NCBI RefSeq assembly: GCF_013618625.1
Contig: NZ_JABRWO010000001.1
Span: forward strand, 620,001 to 684,000
Direction: 5' to 3'
Length of the DNA: 64,000 nt
Source: Bremerella alba
GTDB lineage: Bacteria > Planctomycetota > Planctomycetia > Pirellulales > Pirellulaceae
Shown piece after piece: positions 42,530 to 51,379 of the stretch. Within the stretch, counting starts at the first letter, position 1. The number at the start of each line of letters is the position of its first letter. The position numbers were made by a program, and so were the translations under genes. Below the pieces are notes generated by a model. The model did no database searches. It had not been told where the DNA came from and worked only from the letters and a program-made list of their open reading frames with translations.

Positions 42530-43705
42530 TTAGTACCAATCTTTTGAGGGTGAATGCCGCATTTGGTGCGATTCGCTGCACTGCTCGCCCCCTTCGTGGA
42601 ATCTCTGGTACGAGACCTCCTCGACCTTGGGTTCCTCTTTCATTTCTGGTTCGCCTGTGGGACGGGTTAGCTGGTAGATGCCCCAAATCGACATCAGGCT
42701 TAATAGCACCACCAGCAAGGCGTCGGGCTCGATGATCGAGTACTTCTTTTCGGCCCGGTACAGGATGCCCATTGTCGCTACGCACGTCAGCAGAATAACC
42801 GCCACGCCTGTCATCGCGTGCACTGGGCTGGCATCGGCCAGCAGCGAGCCTTGGGTGTAGATCGCATCGACCGGCAGAAGGATCGCAATGTTAAACGTGT
42901 TGCTGCCAAGGATGTTGCCGATTGCCATATCGGCCGCGCCAATACGAACCGCCACAATCGTGGTGACGAACTCAGGCAGGCTGGTCGTAAGCGCGAGCAG
43001 CGTGCTGCCGATAAACGTTCCGCCCAGGCCGGTAATTTCCGCAATGCGATCGGCCGTCGGTGCGAGATAAGCAGCCGCGATGAAAATGACGACGGTCGTG
43101 GCCAGATAAATGCCAATCGCCACGGCCAACGACATTCCCTGCTTAGCCGGTTCTTCCTCGGGGCTCTGCTTCTCCTCCTCCAGCTTTGCAGCCATATGCT
43201 GATCGAGATAGATCAGTCGGATCGAGAAGAGATAAAACACGCCGCACGCGATCGTCCCGATGCCCATATGCCAGAAATGGAGCGGAATGCCTACGCCGTC
43301 GCGTTCCAGCAAAAGGAACAGCACCACGATGGCGATCAGCGCCATACTGACCATCGCCGACAAGGCATGGGCCGATGAAACGGACGAAAACATCCGGGCC
43401 TTCGAGTGAAAGATTAAGTCGACGATTCCCAGAATCAGAAGATTAAATAGCGAACTTCCCAGCACGTTGCCCAGCGCCAAGTCGACCCCCTGGGTGCTAT
43501 CGGGCAGACGAACCGCGTTGATATTGATTGCAAACTCCGGCAAACTGGTTGCCGCCGCTAACAGCACCAGGCCGGCCAGCGAGGCCCCCATGCCTGACTT
43601 CTCGCCAATCACATCGGCGGCCTTGGCCATGAAATTGCCTGCAAAGACAATGACGATGGCGAGTCCCAGAAAGATCAAGCTTAACGTTGCCAGTTCGCCG
43701 CCCAT
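42530..43705 (-). CDS. Na+/Ca2+ exchanger family (CaxA/YrbG-like) antiporter
   Basis: 391 residues with about ten hydrophobic helices in two halves, each with the CaCA-family alpha-repeat: AATSLPEFAININAVR... ALGNVLGSSLFNLLI in the first and ALTTSLPEFVTTIVAVR... AIGNILGSNTFNIAIL in the second. The two glutamates of the SLPEF motifs are the ion-binding residues. A hydrophilic loop with EEEKQSPEEEPAKQ lies between the halves. It would export Ca2+ (or take in K+-linked) using the Na+ gradient. The C-terminus is polar and short. Six bases separate its start from the stop of the aldo/keto reductase gene upstream on the same strand, so an operon is likely. Confidence 0.93.
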   Translation of the reverse strand: MGGELATLSLIFLGLAIVIVFAGNFMAKAADVIGEKSGMGASLAGLVLLAAATSLPEFAININAVRLPDSTQGVDLALGNVLGSSLFNLLILGIVDLIFHSKARMFSSVSSAHALSAMVSMALIAIVVLFLLLERDGVGIPLHFWHMGIGTIACGVFYLFSIRLIYLDQHMAAKLEEEKQSPEEEPAKQGMSLAVAIGIYLATTVVIFIAAAYLAPTADRIAEITGLGGTFIGSTLLALTTSLPEFVTTIVAVRIGAADMAIGNILGSNTFNIAILLPVDAIYTQGSLLADASPVHAMTGVAVILLTCVATMGILYRAEKKYSIIEPDALLVVLLSLMSIWGIYQLTRPTGEPEMKEEPKVEEVSYQRFHEGGEQCSESHQMRHSPSKDWY

Positions 43706-43711
43706 GGTTCT

Positions 43712-44689
43712 CTATTCATAAATGGGAAAGAAGGTATTAAAGGCCGCCTCACAAAAATCGCCAGGGTCGTTGAAGCGGCGATTCTGGTTCAATGCCGACA
43801 GCCTGGTCATCTGGTCTTTCGTCAAATCGAAGTCAAATATTGCCGAGTTTTCCTGCAAATGTTGTTCGGAACTCGCCTTGGGAATGACGATCGTCCCGCG
43901 CTGCACGGCCCATCGTAGCAAGACCTGACCAGGCGTCTTCTCAGTTTCATGCGCGATGCCTTGGACGATCTCGTGATCGATCAACGATTCGCTTTCGTCT
44001 GCCATTCCTAGTTGATAGTAAGAACTGGGGCCGAACGAAGAGAACGCAGTCACCGCGATATTTTCCTGGGCGCAGAAACGCAGCAGCTTTTCCTGCGCGA
44101 GTCGCGGATGCAGTTCCACCTGAAGCACGCTCGGGCGAATTTTTGCGTAGGAAAGCAAGTCCCGAATGAGCGACACACCGAAGTTGCAGATGCCGATATT
44201 CTTCGTCAGGCCGGCATCGACGAGGGACTCCATCGCCGTCCATGTTTCGCGAATCGGAACCGGCTCGGTCACCAGTCCTGGCTTCTCGGCCTTAGGGTCG
44301 TGAACCCACTCCGGCGGATAGCGATCTTCGAACGCCACGAACTTCAGCGCGATCGGGAAGTGAACCAGATACAAGTCGACATAATCGAGCCCCAGATCGC
44401 TCAGCGTTTTCTCGCACGCCGGCCGCACGTGCTCTTTCGCGTGGTAGGTGTTCCACAGCTTCGAGGTAATCCACAATTCTTCTCGCGTGGCGATTCCCTC
44501 GTTGATGATTTGCTGAATACCCTGGCCGACCTCTATTTCGTTTCCGTAATCACAGGCGCAATCGAAATGGCGATACCCGGCTTTGCCTGCGGCGACAATC
44601 ACATCGGCGCAGTGTAACTTGTCGATCTTCCAAGTACCCAGTCCCAGCATGGGCATAGGGGAACCGGTATTAAGCGTCTGCGAGGTCAT
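43712..44689 (-). CDS. Aldo/keto reductase
   Basis: 325 residues with the NADPH-dependent reductase barrel: DCACDYGNEIEVGQGIQQII with the catalytic Asp/Tyr, ELWITSKLWNTYH with the Lys, and YVDLYLVHFPIALKF with the His. The C-terminal cofactor motif is VIPKASSEQHLQENSAIFDF. The family reduces aldehydes or ketones of sugars and lipids; substrate unknown. It is the first gene of a likely two-gene operon with the Na+/Ca2+ exchanger. A divergent gap of 334 bp lies upstream. Confidence 0.94.
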   Translation of the reverse strand: MTSQTLNTGSPMPMLGLGTWKIDKLHCADVIVAAGKAGYRHFDCACDYGNEIEVGQGIQQIINEGIATREELWITSKLWNTYHAKEHVRPACEKTLSDLGLDYVDLYLVHFPIALKFVAFEDRYPPEWVHDPKAEKPGLVTEPVPIRETWTAMESLVDAGLTKNIGICNFGVSLIRDLLSYAKIRPSVLQVELHPRLAQEKLLRFCAQENIAVTAFSSFGPSSYYQLGMADESESLIDHEIVQGIAHETEKTPGQVLLRWAVQRGTIVIPKASSEQHLQENSAIFDFDLTKDQMTRLSALNQNRRFNDPGDFCEAAFNTFFPIYE

Positions 44690-45023
44690 GGGGCCAGCCT
44701 AGAGGAAAGGATCGTTGAGCGTGGGCCACTATAACACAATCAAATGCCCCTGTCGGCGAAGATCGAAAGGGATTGTCAGGGTGGGATAACTTCTGCGGAT
44801 GAACCCGCGAACTTCATCGAGAACTCGCACGACCCGCGTAACAATCCTTCGTTCGATTGCGACTTTGCCGGGAATTCGCACTCCGGCTTGCATCTTGGCG
44901 TTTTACGAGCCAAAATCGTAATATCTCGCCCAAATTGCCAAAACTCGGAGAGCGTCTCGCTCGAAGGGTGCGGCCCTTCCCGATGTCGATCCCATCGCCA
45001 AACGTCACACGACGAGGTAGCCC
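44690..45023. other. 334-bp divergent promoter region, no gene seen
   Basis: Between the divergent aldo/keto reductase and cytochrome-LRR genes. The open frames here are without ribosome sites or coding-like composition. GACGAGG shortly before the right-hand ATG is that gene's ribosome site. No repeat or strong hairpin was noticed. Confidence 0.4.
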
Positions 45024-46148
45024 ATGTTTTCCCGAATTGTTTTGTCCGCTTGCTTTGCTTTGGTAGGCCTCGCTTACGTCGCCCAGCCTGCGTATGCCGT
45101 TCCGTTCTTCTGGGAAGTCTTCAACGAGAAGGTCGTCCCGGCCGATCCGAAGGAAGAGCCAGCGAAGAAGTTTGCTGCGACGGCCACCGAATCGAAGTGC
45201 AACGTGTGCCACATCGACGGTCAAAGCAAGAAAGAACGCAACGCCTACGGGGCAGCGCTCGACGAGCTTCTCGACAAGGCTAAATTCAGTAAAGACCGCC
45301 TGGAAAAAGAGAAGGACAAAGCCACGGCAGAAGTGGTCGCCGCGCTCGAAAAAGTAAAGACCATGAAGGTCAACAAGGACGATGAAAAGTCCCCGACCTT
45401 CGCCGCGAACATCAGTGCTGGCAAATTGCCATTCGAGATCGCTAAAGCCGAGCCGAAACCAGAACCCGCCCCAGAACCCATGCCAGCGGAAACGACCAGC
45501 GACAAAGCTACGGGCCTGGTTCTCGATCAAGCGGCGCTCAACAAATTGAAAGCGGACATCCGAAAAGAAGTCAAAGCGGAACTCTCGACCGCACTTCGTA
45601 AAGACATGGCCAATGCGATCAAGACCCAGCTGAAGGTCATCGAGATCGTCGAAGCTCATCCCCTGGCCCCGGTAGACGACGCCACCGAAGAGGAAGCGAT
45701 CAAGCAGATCGCGGCCCGTGGCGGCCGTGTTAACTTGCTGGCGCAAAACTCGGACGAGAAGGTCGTCTCGTTTCATCTGAGCGATAAGCCAATCGACGAC
45801 AAGGCGTTGGCGTTAGTTCGCAAGCTGCGAAATGTGGTGGAGATCAATGCCCAGGGAACGGACATTACCGACGAAGGGGTCAAGCAGTTGGTCGGTTTGC
45901 CTAAACTTCAGCGCTTGAATCTGGCCAAAACAGGCGTGACCGACGCCGCACTCATTTACCTGGTGCCGCACACAGGCCTGCAATACCTGAATCTCTACGG
46001 CACGAAGGTCACCGACCAGGGAATTGATGTCTTGGCGAATGTGACCAGCCTGAAGAACCTTTATCTCTGGCAAACGGGCGCTTCGCAGAAAGGTGCCGAC
46101 GAATTGGAATCGCAGCTGACGGGTCTGGAAGTGAACCTGGGCAGTTAG
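45024..46148 (+). CDS. Exported c-type cytochrome-like / leucine-rich-repeat fusion protein
   Basis: 374 residues with a signal peptide (IVLSACFALVGLAYVAQPAYA). One haem-binding motif CNVCH is at residues 59-63, with few other cytochrome features nearby, then a charged, helical linker (LEKEKDKATAEVVAALEKVK). The C-terminal ~110 residues are LRRs of bacterial type (IDDKALALVRKLRNVVEINA, GLPKLQRLNLAKTGVTDAAL, TGLQYLNLYGTKVTDQGID). A single-haem domain joined to an LRR partner-binding module suggests electron transfer to a specific surface partner; both parts are inferred. Haem attachment requires c-type maturation machinery elsewhere. Confidence 0.85.
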   Translation: MFSRIVLSACFALVGLAYVAQPAYAVPFFWEVFNEKVVPADPKEEPAKKFAATATESKCNVCHIDGQSKKERNAYGAALDELLDKAKFSKDRLEKEKDKATAEVVAALEKVKTMKVNKDDEKSPTFAANISAGKLPFEIAKAEPKPEPAPEPMPAETTSDKATGLVLDQAALNKLKADIRKEVKAELSTALRKDMANAIKTQLKVIEIVEAHPLAPVDDATEEEAIKQIAARGGRVNLLAQNSDEKVVSFHLSDKPIDDKALALVRKLRNVVEINAQGTDITDEGVKQLVGLPKLQRLNLAKTGVTDAALIYLVPHTGLQYLNLYGTKVTDQGIDVLANVTSLKNLYLWQTGASQKGADELESQLTGLEVNLGS

Positions 46149-46167
46149 AGTTCTGATTTAAAACAAT

Positions 46168-46199
46168 GGGTTGCTCAGAGATTTATCTCTGAGTCACCC
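46168..46199 (+). repeat. Remnant (E) of the dispersed structured repeat
   Basis: GGGTTG, CTCAGAGAT-TT-ATCTCTGAG hairpin, TCACCC: the outer hairpin of the repeat family only. About 30 bases further GCATTAGC recalls the end of a full-copy centre. It follows the cytochrome-LRR gene by 20 bases and may double as a transcript end. Confidence 0.6.
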
Positions 46200-46256
46200 G
46201 ATAGGAAGAATACAGGTCCTTCGGTTGACGCATTAGCACGAACCCAACGTTGAAGA

Positions 46257-47432
46257 CTAATCCTCTTCTGGATTCAACCGGGCGTAGGCTTCGTCGGCCC
46301 ATGGGGAATCGGGGTTCAGCTCTAGGCATTTTTGCCAGTGGCTGGTCGCTTCGCGTTGTCGTCCCAGTTCGTCCAGGGTTCGGGCCAGGTGATAGTGGGC
46401 ATCGCAGTAGCCGTCGTATACCTCGATCGCATCCCGTAAGGCCGAGACCGCTTCGACCAGCTGCCCTGTTTCGGCTAGCACGCAGCCGAGATTGGCCCTG
46501 GCTTCGATCATGTCAGGATCGAGTTCAATCGCAGTGTGATAACGCTCGACGGCCCCATCGAAGTGGCCGGCCCGGTAAAGCAACTCTGCCAGACGAAATG
46601 AACGCTCGGCGCTGGCCCCGCCGATTGTCAGCGAGGACCTCAGGCAGCGGATCGCTTCTTCTAACTGCTCGTCATCTTCGTAATCGGCGGCCCGGGTATC
46701 CCACTGCTCGGCGGTCTCTGGCTCGTCACTTCCAGGATCGACGATATTAAACACATCCGAAAAGTCGTCGTCGCGATCGAAATCGAAACGCATCTGGCCG
46801 CCTGGCTCGACAAGCCCTTCCCCCTGCCGCAGCAGAATGTCTCGGCCTTCGACCATCACCGAGAGCTGCACCAGAGGCCGTTGCACGTCGGGCAGATACT
46901 CGGAAATCGCCGAGAGCTGACGCTCGATCCGATCAGGGGACAAGCCTGAGGCCAGCATCGCGGCCAACTGTTTGGCCGTGGCGACTTCGCGGTAGTCAAA
47001 GTAGGGCAGGCTCCGAACCTGGCGGGCCGGGACAATCAGTCCGCGACGATGCCAGCGACGAATAATGGATTTAGAGACCCCCAACAGGTCCGATAGCATC
47101 GCAGGCGTATAAAGCCGATGCAGCTTTTGATGGGGTTCGATCAGCCCGAGCCACTGCCAGAGGGTCGTTTCGCTAATGAATTTTAGATCGCCAGCGGCCG
47201 CTTTATCTTGCAGCTCGACGGTAACGCCTTGATCGCCGAGACTGCTAAGATCATTCTCGCCAAAGACGATGACATCGACTCGCTGGTCGACTTTTTCACT
47301 GGGGGTAGCGTCGGCTTTACGCAAGGCCGTAAAGACCTCGCGCCGCGTCATTCCGGCCAGTTTGCCGACAATCGCGACGCGTTTGCCCGACAGATCGCCG
47401 GCTTCGTTTCGATTGGCCCAGTCCGTTGCCAC
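46257..47432 (-). CDS. BRCT - MerR-type HTH - TPR fusion protein
   Basis: 391 residues from a GTG start. Residues about 12-60 (LSGKRVAIVGKLAGMTRREV, VDQRVDVIVFGEND) are a BRCT domain as in DNA ligase and replication factor C. Around 105-175, HQKLHRLYTPAMLSDLLGVS then IIRRWHRRGLIVP and FDYREVATAKQLAAMLASG form a MerR-like DNA-binding helix-turn-helix. From about 250 there are four TPR-like repeats (AIELDPDMIEARANLGCVLA, CDAHYHLARTLDELGRQREA). It lacks a signal peptide. Combining a phospho-/DNA-end-binding module, a DNA reader and a TPR suggests a damage- or replication-linked regulator, which is inference. Confidence 0.85.
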   Translation of the reverse strand: MATDWANRNEAGDLSGKRVAIVGKLAGMTRREVFTALRKADATPSEKVDQRVDVIVFGENDLSSLGDQGVTVELQDKAAAGDLKFISETTLWQWLGLIEPHQKLHRLYTPAMLSDLLGVSKSIIRRWHRRGLIVPARQVRSLPYFDYREVATAKQLAAMLASGLSPDRIERQLSAISEYLPDVQRPLVQLSVMVEGRDILLRQGEGLVEPGGQMRFDFDRDDDFSDVFNIVDPGSDEPETAEQWDTRAADYEDDEQLEEAIRCLRSSLTIGGASAERSFRLAELLYRAGHFDGAVERYHTAIELDPDMIEARANLGCVLAETGQLVEAVSALRDAIEVYDGYCDAHYHLARTLDELGRQREATSHWQKCLELNPDSPWADEAYARLNPEED

Positions 47433-47634
47433 GTGCCACTATCCCAGAATGCGGGTCGACACTGCAGGCTCCCATCGCGGGAAATGCTTGAGCCAACCCT
47501 TTCGTTCTCTTCGGTTTAAGGTACTGCAACGAGGCCTGGCAGACTAGGCCTGAAAGCGCCGTAACCTTGTTTCCTCGCACAAGATCGATTACCTATGGAG
47601 GCTCTCCATTCACTTTCCTGCTCGCGAGTTAGCT

Positions 47635-49092
47635 ATGCATCGGATCGGAATTCACGTCGTCTTATTGCTCTTCGCGTGGACGGCCAGCGCGTCGGCCGAG
47701 AACAATTACAACGTGTTGTTTATCGCAGTAGACGACCTTCGCCCAGAGTTGGGCTGCTACGGGCGATCTCCGACAGTGAGTCCCGCGCTGGATGAACTTG
47801 CCCAGGAGTCGGTCGTCTTTCGCAATCATTTCGTCCAAGTCCCCACTTGTGGTGCCTCGCGTTATGCCTTGCTTACCGGACGCAGCCCCGGCAAGACCGG
47901 CGCGTTAGGGAACGAAGCGCTGTATCGCGGTAAAGTGGCCTTATCCTCCCAACAATTGCCGGGGGCACAGTCACTGACAGAGATGTTTCGACGTAGCGGC
48001 TATCACACGACACTGATCGGCAAGATCTCGCACACGGCCGACGGCAAGGTGTACGCTTACAATGGTCAAGGAGACGGGCGAGACGAAGTGCCACATGCCT
48101 GGGATGAGCTGGCGACCCCCTATGGCCCGTGGAAGCGTGGCTGGGGGATCTTCTTCGCCTATGCCAACGGAAAACACCGCGAGGACGGGGACGGGCATCT
48201 AGACCTGATGGAGTTCACCGCCGAGCAGGACAACCAATTGCCGGACGGCATGCTAGCCGAAACGGCGATTGAAAAGCTGCAAGCCTACGGCAAAAGTGGC
48301 GAGCGTTTCTTTATGGGACTGGGGTTCTTTAAGCCCCATCTTCCTTTCGTGGCGACCAGGCAGGACTGGGAGGCAGTCGATTCGATGGACATTCAACCGG
48401 TACCTCACGGCACCAAACCCGAGACCGCCTATTGGCATTCGTCCGGCGAGTTCTACAAGTACAAAACCGAGTACCCCAAGACCAACCCGTTAGCCAAGGA
48501 AGACCAGATCACCGCTCGCAAAGCGTATCTGGCCTGCGTTCGCTATACCGATCGTCAAATCGGCAAGGTCTTAGCAGGGCTGAAAGAAAGCGGCCTGGAG
48601 GATTCGACGATCGTTGTTGTGTGGGGCGATCATGGTTGGCAGTTGGGCGAAAGTGCGTTGTGGGCCAAGCACGTTTCGCACGAACGCGCCCTAAACAGCC
48701 CTCTGCTGATCAAGGTGCCTGGTGTTACGAGCCAGGGACGGATGACCTCGGCACTCGCGGAAACGCTCGACATTTACCCGACACTCGTGCAGCTGTGCGA
48801 TCCGAAGTTTCAACAGACCGAGTACCCGCTCGACGGCGTGAGTCTGGCTTCGATTCTAAACGGAACCTCCGATAAGGTTCGTGACATCGCCGTGAGCTAC
48901 TGGCGGAACAATCAAGTCAGTATTCGCGACGATCAGCATCGGCTTATCGTGCAGATGCAAAAGGGAACCCCACACAAGATGGAACTGTACGACGTTCGCG
49001 ATACGCCAGACCCGCTTAAGAACTTAGCGAAAGAGAAACCGGATGTTGTCTCGAAATTAATTCAATCCATGCAGGATGCCTCGCCGAAATGA
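47635..49092 (+). CDS. Secreted sulfatase of iduronate-2-sulfatase type
   Basis: 485 residues with a signal peptide (IGIHVVLLLFAWTASASA). NVLFIAVDDLRPELGCYG carries the metal-site aspartates. The maturation motif is CGASRYALLTGRSP, with the formylglycine-precursor Cys72; it has Ala where most sulfatases have Pro (C-x-P-x-R), a variant that is still a recognised site. LIGKISHTADG, FFMGLGFFKPHLPF and VVWGDHGWQLGE complete the active site, as in iduronate-2-sulfatase-like enzymes. It cleaves sulfate esters of polysaccharides outside the cytoplasm. Its last four bases overlap the start of corA. Confidence 0.93.
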   Translation: MHRIGIHVVLLLFAWTASASAENNYNVLFIAVDDLRPELGCYGRSPTVSPALDELAQESVVFRNHFVQVPTCGASRYALLTGRSPGKTGALGNEALYRGKVALSSQQLPGAQSLTEMFRRSGYHTTLIGKISHTADGKVYAYNGQGDGRDEVPHAWDELATPYGPWKRGWGIFFAYANGKHREDGDGHLDLMEFTAEQDNQLPDGMLAETAIEKLQAYGKSGERFFMGLGFFKPHLPFVATRQDWEAVDSMDIQPVPHGTKPETAYWHSSGEFYKYKTEYPKTNPLAKEDQITARKAYLACVRYTDRQIGKVLAGLKESGLEDSTIVVVWGDHGWQLGESALWAKHVSHERALNSPLLIKVPGVTSQGRMTSALAETLDIYPTLVQLCDPKFQQTEYPLDGVSLASILNGTSDKVRDIAVSYWRNNQVSIRDDQHRLIVQMQKGTPHKMELYDVRDTPDPLKNLAKEKPDVVSKLIQSMQDASPK

Positions 49093-50171
49093 AGTTACCT
49101 ATTGATCTGCAGTTCCTGAGACGCCCGTTCGAGCGCCGCACGCCCCCGGGCTCGGCACCTGGGACGGCGGCAAAACCGGAAGAGGAAGTCGCCAGCCGCA
49201 TGCACCTCGTTGCGTTCGGTCCCGAGGACTTCCAGGAAACGGTGATCGAGAATGCCGCCGAGGTTCGCGAATACCTCGGCAGCTACGACGTGACATGGAT
49301 TCATGTGCATGGGCTGGGCAATACGGCGCAGCTACGGCAACTAGCCGATATGTTCGATCTGCACCCACTGGTATACGAAGATATCCTACATCCGCATCAG
49401 CGAGCCAAAGCCGAGGAATACGGCGACTACGCGTTCATTGTCGTGCGCATGGTAGAGCTAGAACCTCATTTAGATACGCGGCAGTTGAGCATGGTGGTGG
49501 GTGACAATTTCGTGCTGAGCATCGAGGAAGCCAGTAGCCAGGATCGACTGGAACCGGTACGCGAACGTCTACGAAAACGCGTCGGCCGCATTCGGCAGAT
49601 GAATTCGGATTATCTCTCTTATGCGTTGATGGACTCGGTCATCGATCACTATTTTCCCGTAGTCGAATCATTTGGTGATCGGCTCGATACGCTCGACGAT
49701 CCGCTGGCCGCCGGGTACACCAACGACATTATTCCCCAGATTCAGAAAATCAGTAGCGACCTGTTAACCATTCGCCGCAACTTGCTTCCGCACCGGGAAG
49801 CGATTCGCAATATGATGGGGGCCCGCTTCACGCGGTATACCGATAACACGACAGTCTTCCTGCGCGATGCGGACGACCATACGTCGCAGCTTCTCGACGC
49901 GATCGATGCGTACCGCCAGATTTGCTCGGACATGCGCGATTTCCACTTCGCGTTGACCAGTCAGCGAGCCAACGAGGTGACCAAGACACTGACAATTATT
50001 GCCACGGTTTTCATTCCGCTAAGCTTTATCGCAGGCGTTTACGGGATGAATTTTAATGATATGCCGGGACTCAAATGGGAGTGGGGCTACGAATTCGCTT
50101 GGCTCATGATGATCAGCATTGCCGGGGGAATGCTCGCATGGTTCTACAATCGCGGCTGGTTTAAGGGATAA
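49089..50171 (+). CDS. corA: CorA-family Mg2+/Co2+ channel
   Basis: 360 residues. The cytosolic N-domain (DVTWIHVHGLGNTAQLRQLA, PLVYEDILHPHQRAKAEEYG) is followed by a long stalk helix. Two C-terminal membrane helices are preceded by the signature GMN (residues 319-321) in GVYGMNFNDMPGLKWEWGY, which forms the selectivity filter of the homopentameric channel. The start overlaps the stop of the sulfatase gene by four bases (ATGA), so they are translationally coupled; the functional reason is unclear, possibly that sulfatases need divalent metal, though usually Ca2+. No riboswitch was seen. Confidence 0.95.
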   Translation: MKLPIDLQFLRRPFERRTPPGSAPGTAAKPEEEVASRMHLVAFGPEDFQETVIENAAEVREYLGSYDVTWIHVHGLGNTAQLRQLADMFDLHPLVYEDILHPHQRAKAEEYGDYAFIVVRMVELEPHLDTRQLSMVVGDNFVLSIEEASSQDRLEPVRERLRKRVGRIRQMNSDYLSYALMDSVIDHYFPVVESFGDRLDTLDDPLAAGYTNDIIPQIQKISSDLLTIRRNLLPHREAIRNMMGARFTRYTDNTTVFLRDADDHTSQLLDAIDAYRQICSDMRDFHFALTSQRANEVTKTLTIIATVFIPLSFIAGVYGMNFNDMPGLKWEWGYEFAWLMMISIAGGMLAWFYNRGWFKG

Positions 50172-50419
50172 GCTGCCCAAGCGAACCCATAGATAGCAGG
50201 GGAGCGTCCATTAAATCCGAGTTAATCTGCTGTCCGGTCCACTTTTTACGCGTAAGACATAGGGTTGAATTTGGGTTCACCTCTGTTGAGGGGGGTGAAA
50301 ACTGATTAATCTGGGACGAGTCCTCGTCTTCGCGCAATGGGTTGCGGTAGACTGGCAGTAGCTCATCTGACGGCGAAAACGTATGAAGGCCGCACTTGCA
50401 AGGATAGAAAAGCTCCTCG

Positions 50420-51379
50420 ATGGTAGCTCCGTGGAACACCGAGGCGATCGACTCGCAATTTAAAGTCGTGACGCCCGAAAACATCGCGTTCAACTACCAG
50501 GTCGGCGGACCATTCCGTCGCTTGCTTGCTTTTCTATTGGATCTGGCCATTCGCGGAGCTGTCATCCTAGCCTTCTTCCTCGCGCTGAGCATTGCCGGTC
50601 TGGGCAGCGCGTTCGCTAATGCGGGCCTCGAAGACCTGATGTTCGCCTTGATGACCTTGGCGGCATTTTTCTTCAATTGGTTCTACATGGCCGCGTTCGA
50701 GTATTGGTGGAACGGCACGACGCCGGGCAAGTGGCTGTTAAATCTGCGCGTGACTACCGACGAAGGCGAACCGATCAATCTATTTCAATCCGCCGTACGG
50801 AACTTGTTTCGGTATGTCGACATGTGGCCGATGGTACCGCTTCCCTTTGCCGTGATGCGCGAAGAGATGACGCCGGAGCCGATTGTGGTTACGTTTCTGT
50901 TCGCATTGATTGTCCCGATTTTCAATCAACGCTTTCAACGTATTGGCGATCTAATCGCTGGCACGATGGTCGTGATCGAGGACCGTTCGTGGCTGATGAA
51001 AATTGCCAAGATCGAAGACGATCGGGCACGATTGCTGGCCGACTACATACCTCCTAACTTCGTGGCTCCGCGCAGTATGGTCAAAGCGGTGGCCACGTAT
51101 GTCGAGCGCAGGCGTTACTTCACGACCGCGCGACGACGCGAGATCGCTCGGCACTTAGCTGAACCACTGCTAGACCAGTTTGGCCTGCCGGCCGATACCA
51201 GCTACGATTTACTGCTCTGTGCGTTGTATTATCGAACGTTCCTGTCGAAGCAGTCGGTCGACGGCACCAAGGATGATGCCCAGCTTTTGGAGAACCCTAC
51301 TCAACGCCCCCAAGATTATTCCGCCGCCGCAAATCCCGTGAACCGAAGTGAAACCGAAATAGAGGAAGCCCGCCGGTGA
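50420..51379 (+). CDS. RDD-family membrane protein
   Basis: 319 residues. RRLLAFLLDLAIRGAVILAF is the RDD core with its Arg/Asp pair near the first membrane helix, followed by helices at FALMTLAAFFFNWFYMAAFE and VVTFLFALIVPIF. GTTPGKWLLNLRVTTDEGEP is typical of this domain. The C-terminal half is a long cytosolic domain (ARRREIARHLAEPLLDQFGL). RDD proteins are often transporters or antiporter-like; the exact role is unknown. It is the first gene of the seven-gene operon and overlaps the next start by four bases (GTGA). Confidence 0.92.
   Translation: MVAPWNTEAIDSQFKVVTPENIAFNYQVGGPFRRLLAFLLDLAIRGAVILAFFLALSIAGLGSAFANAGLEDLMFALMTLAAFFFNWFYMAAFEYWWNGTTPGKWLLNLRVTTDEGEPINLFQSAVRNLFRYVDMWPMVPLPFAVMREEMTPEPIVVTFLFALIVPIFNQRFQRIGDLIAGTMVVIEDRSWLMKIAKIEDDRARLLADYIPPNFVAPRSMVKAVATYVERRRYFTTARRREIARHLAEPLLDQFGLPADTSYDLLLCALYYRTFLSKQSVDGTKDDAQLLENPTQRPQDYSAAANPVNRSETEIEEARR

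Noticed and set aside
50161-50493. 110-residue minus-strand frame between corA and the RDD gene
   Set aside because: It overlaps the start of the RDD gene, has no ribosome site, and its composition is not protein-like.
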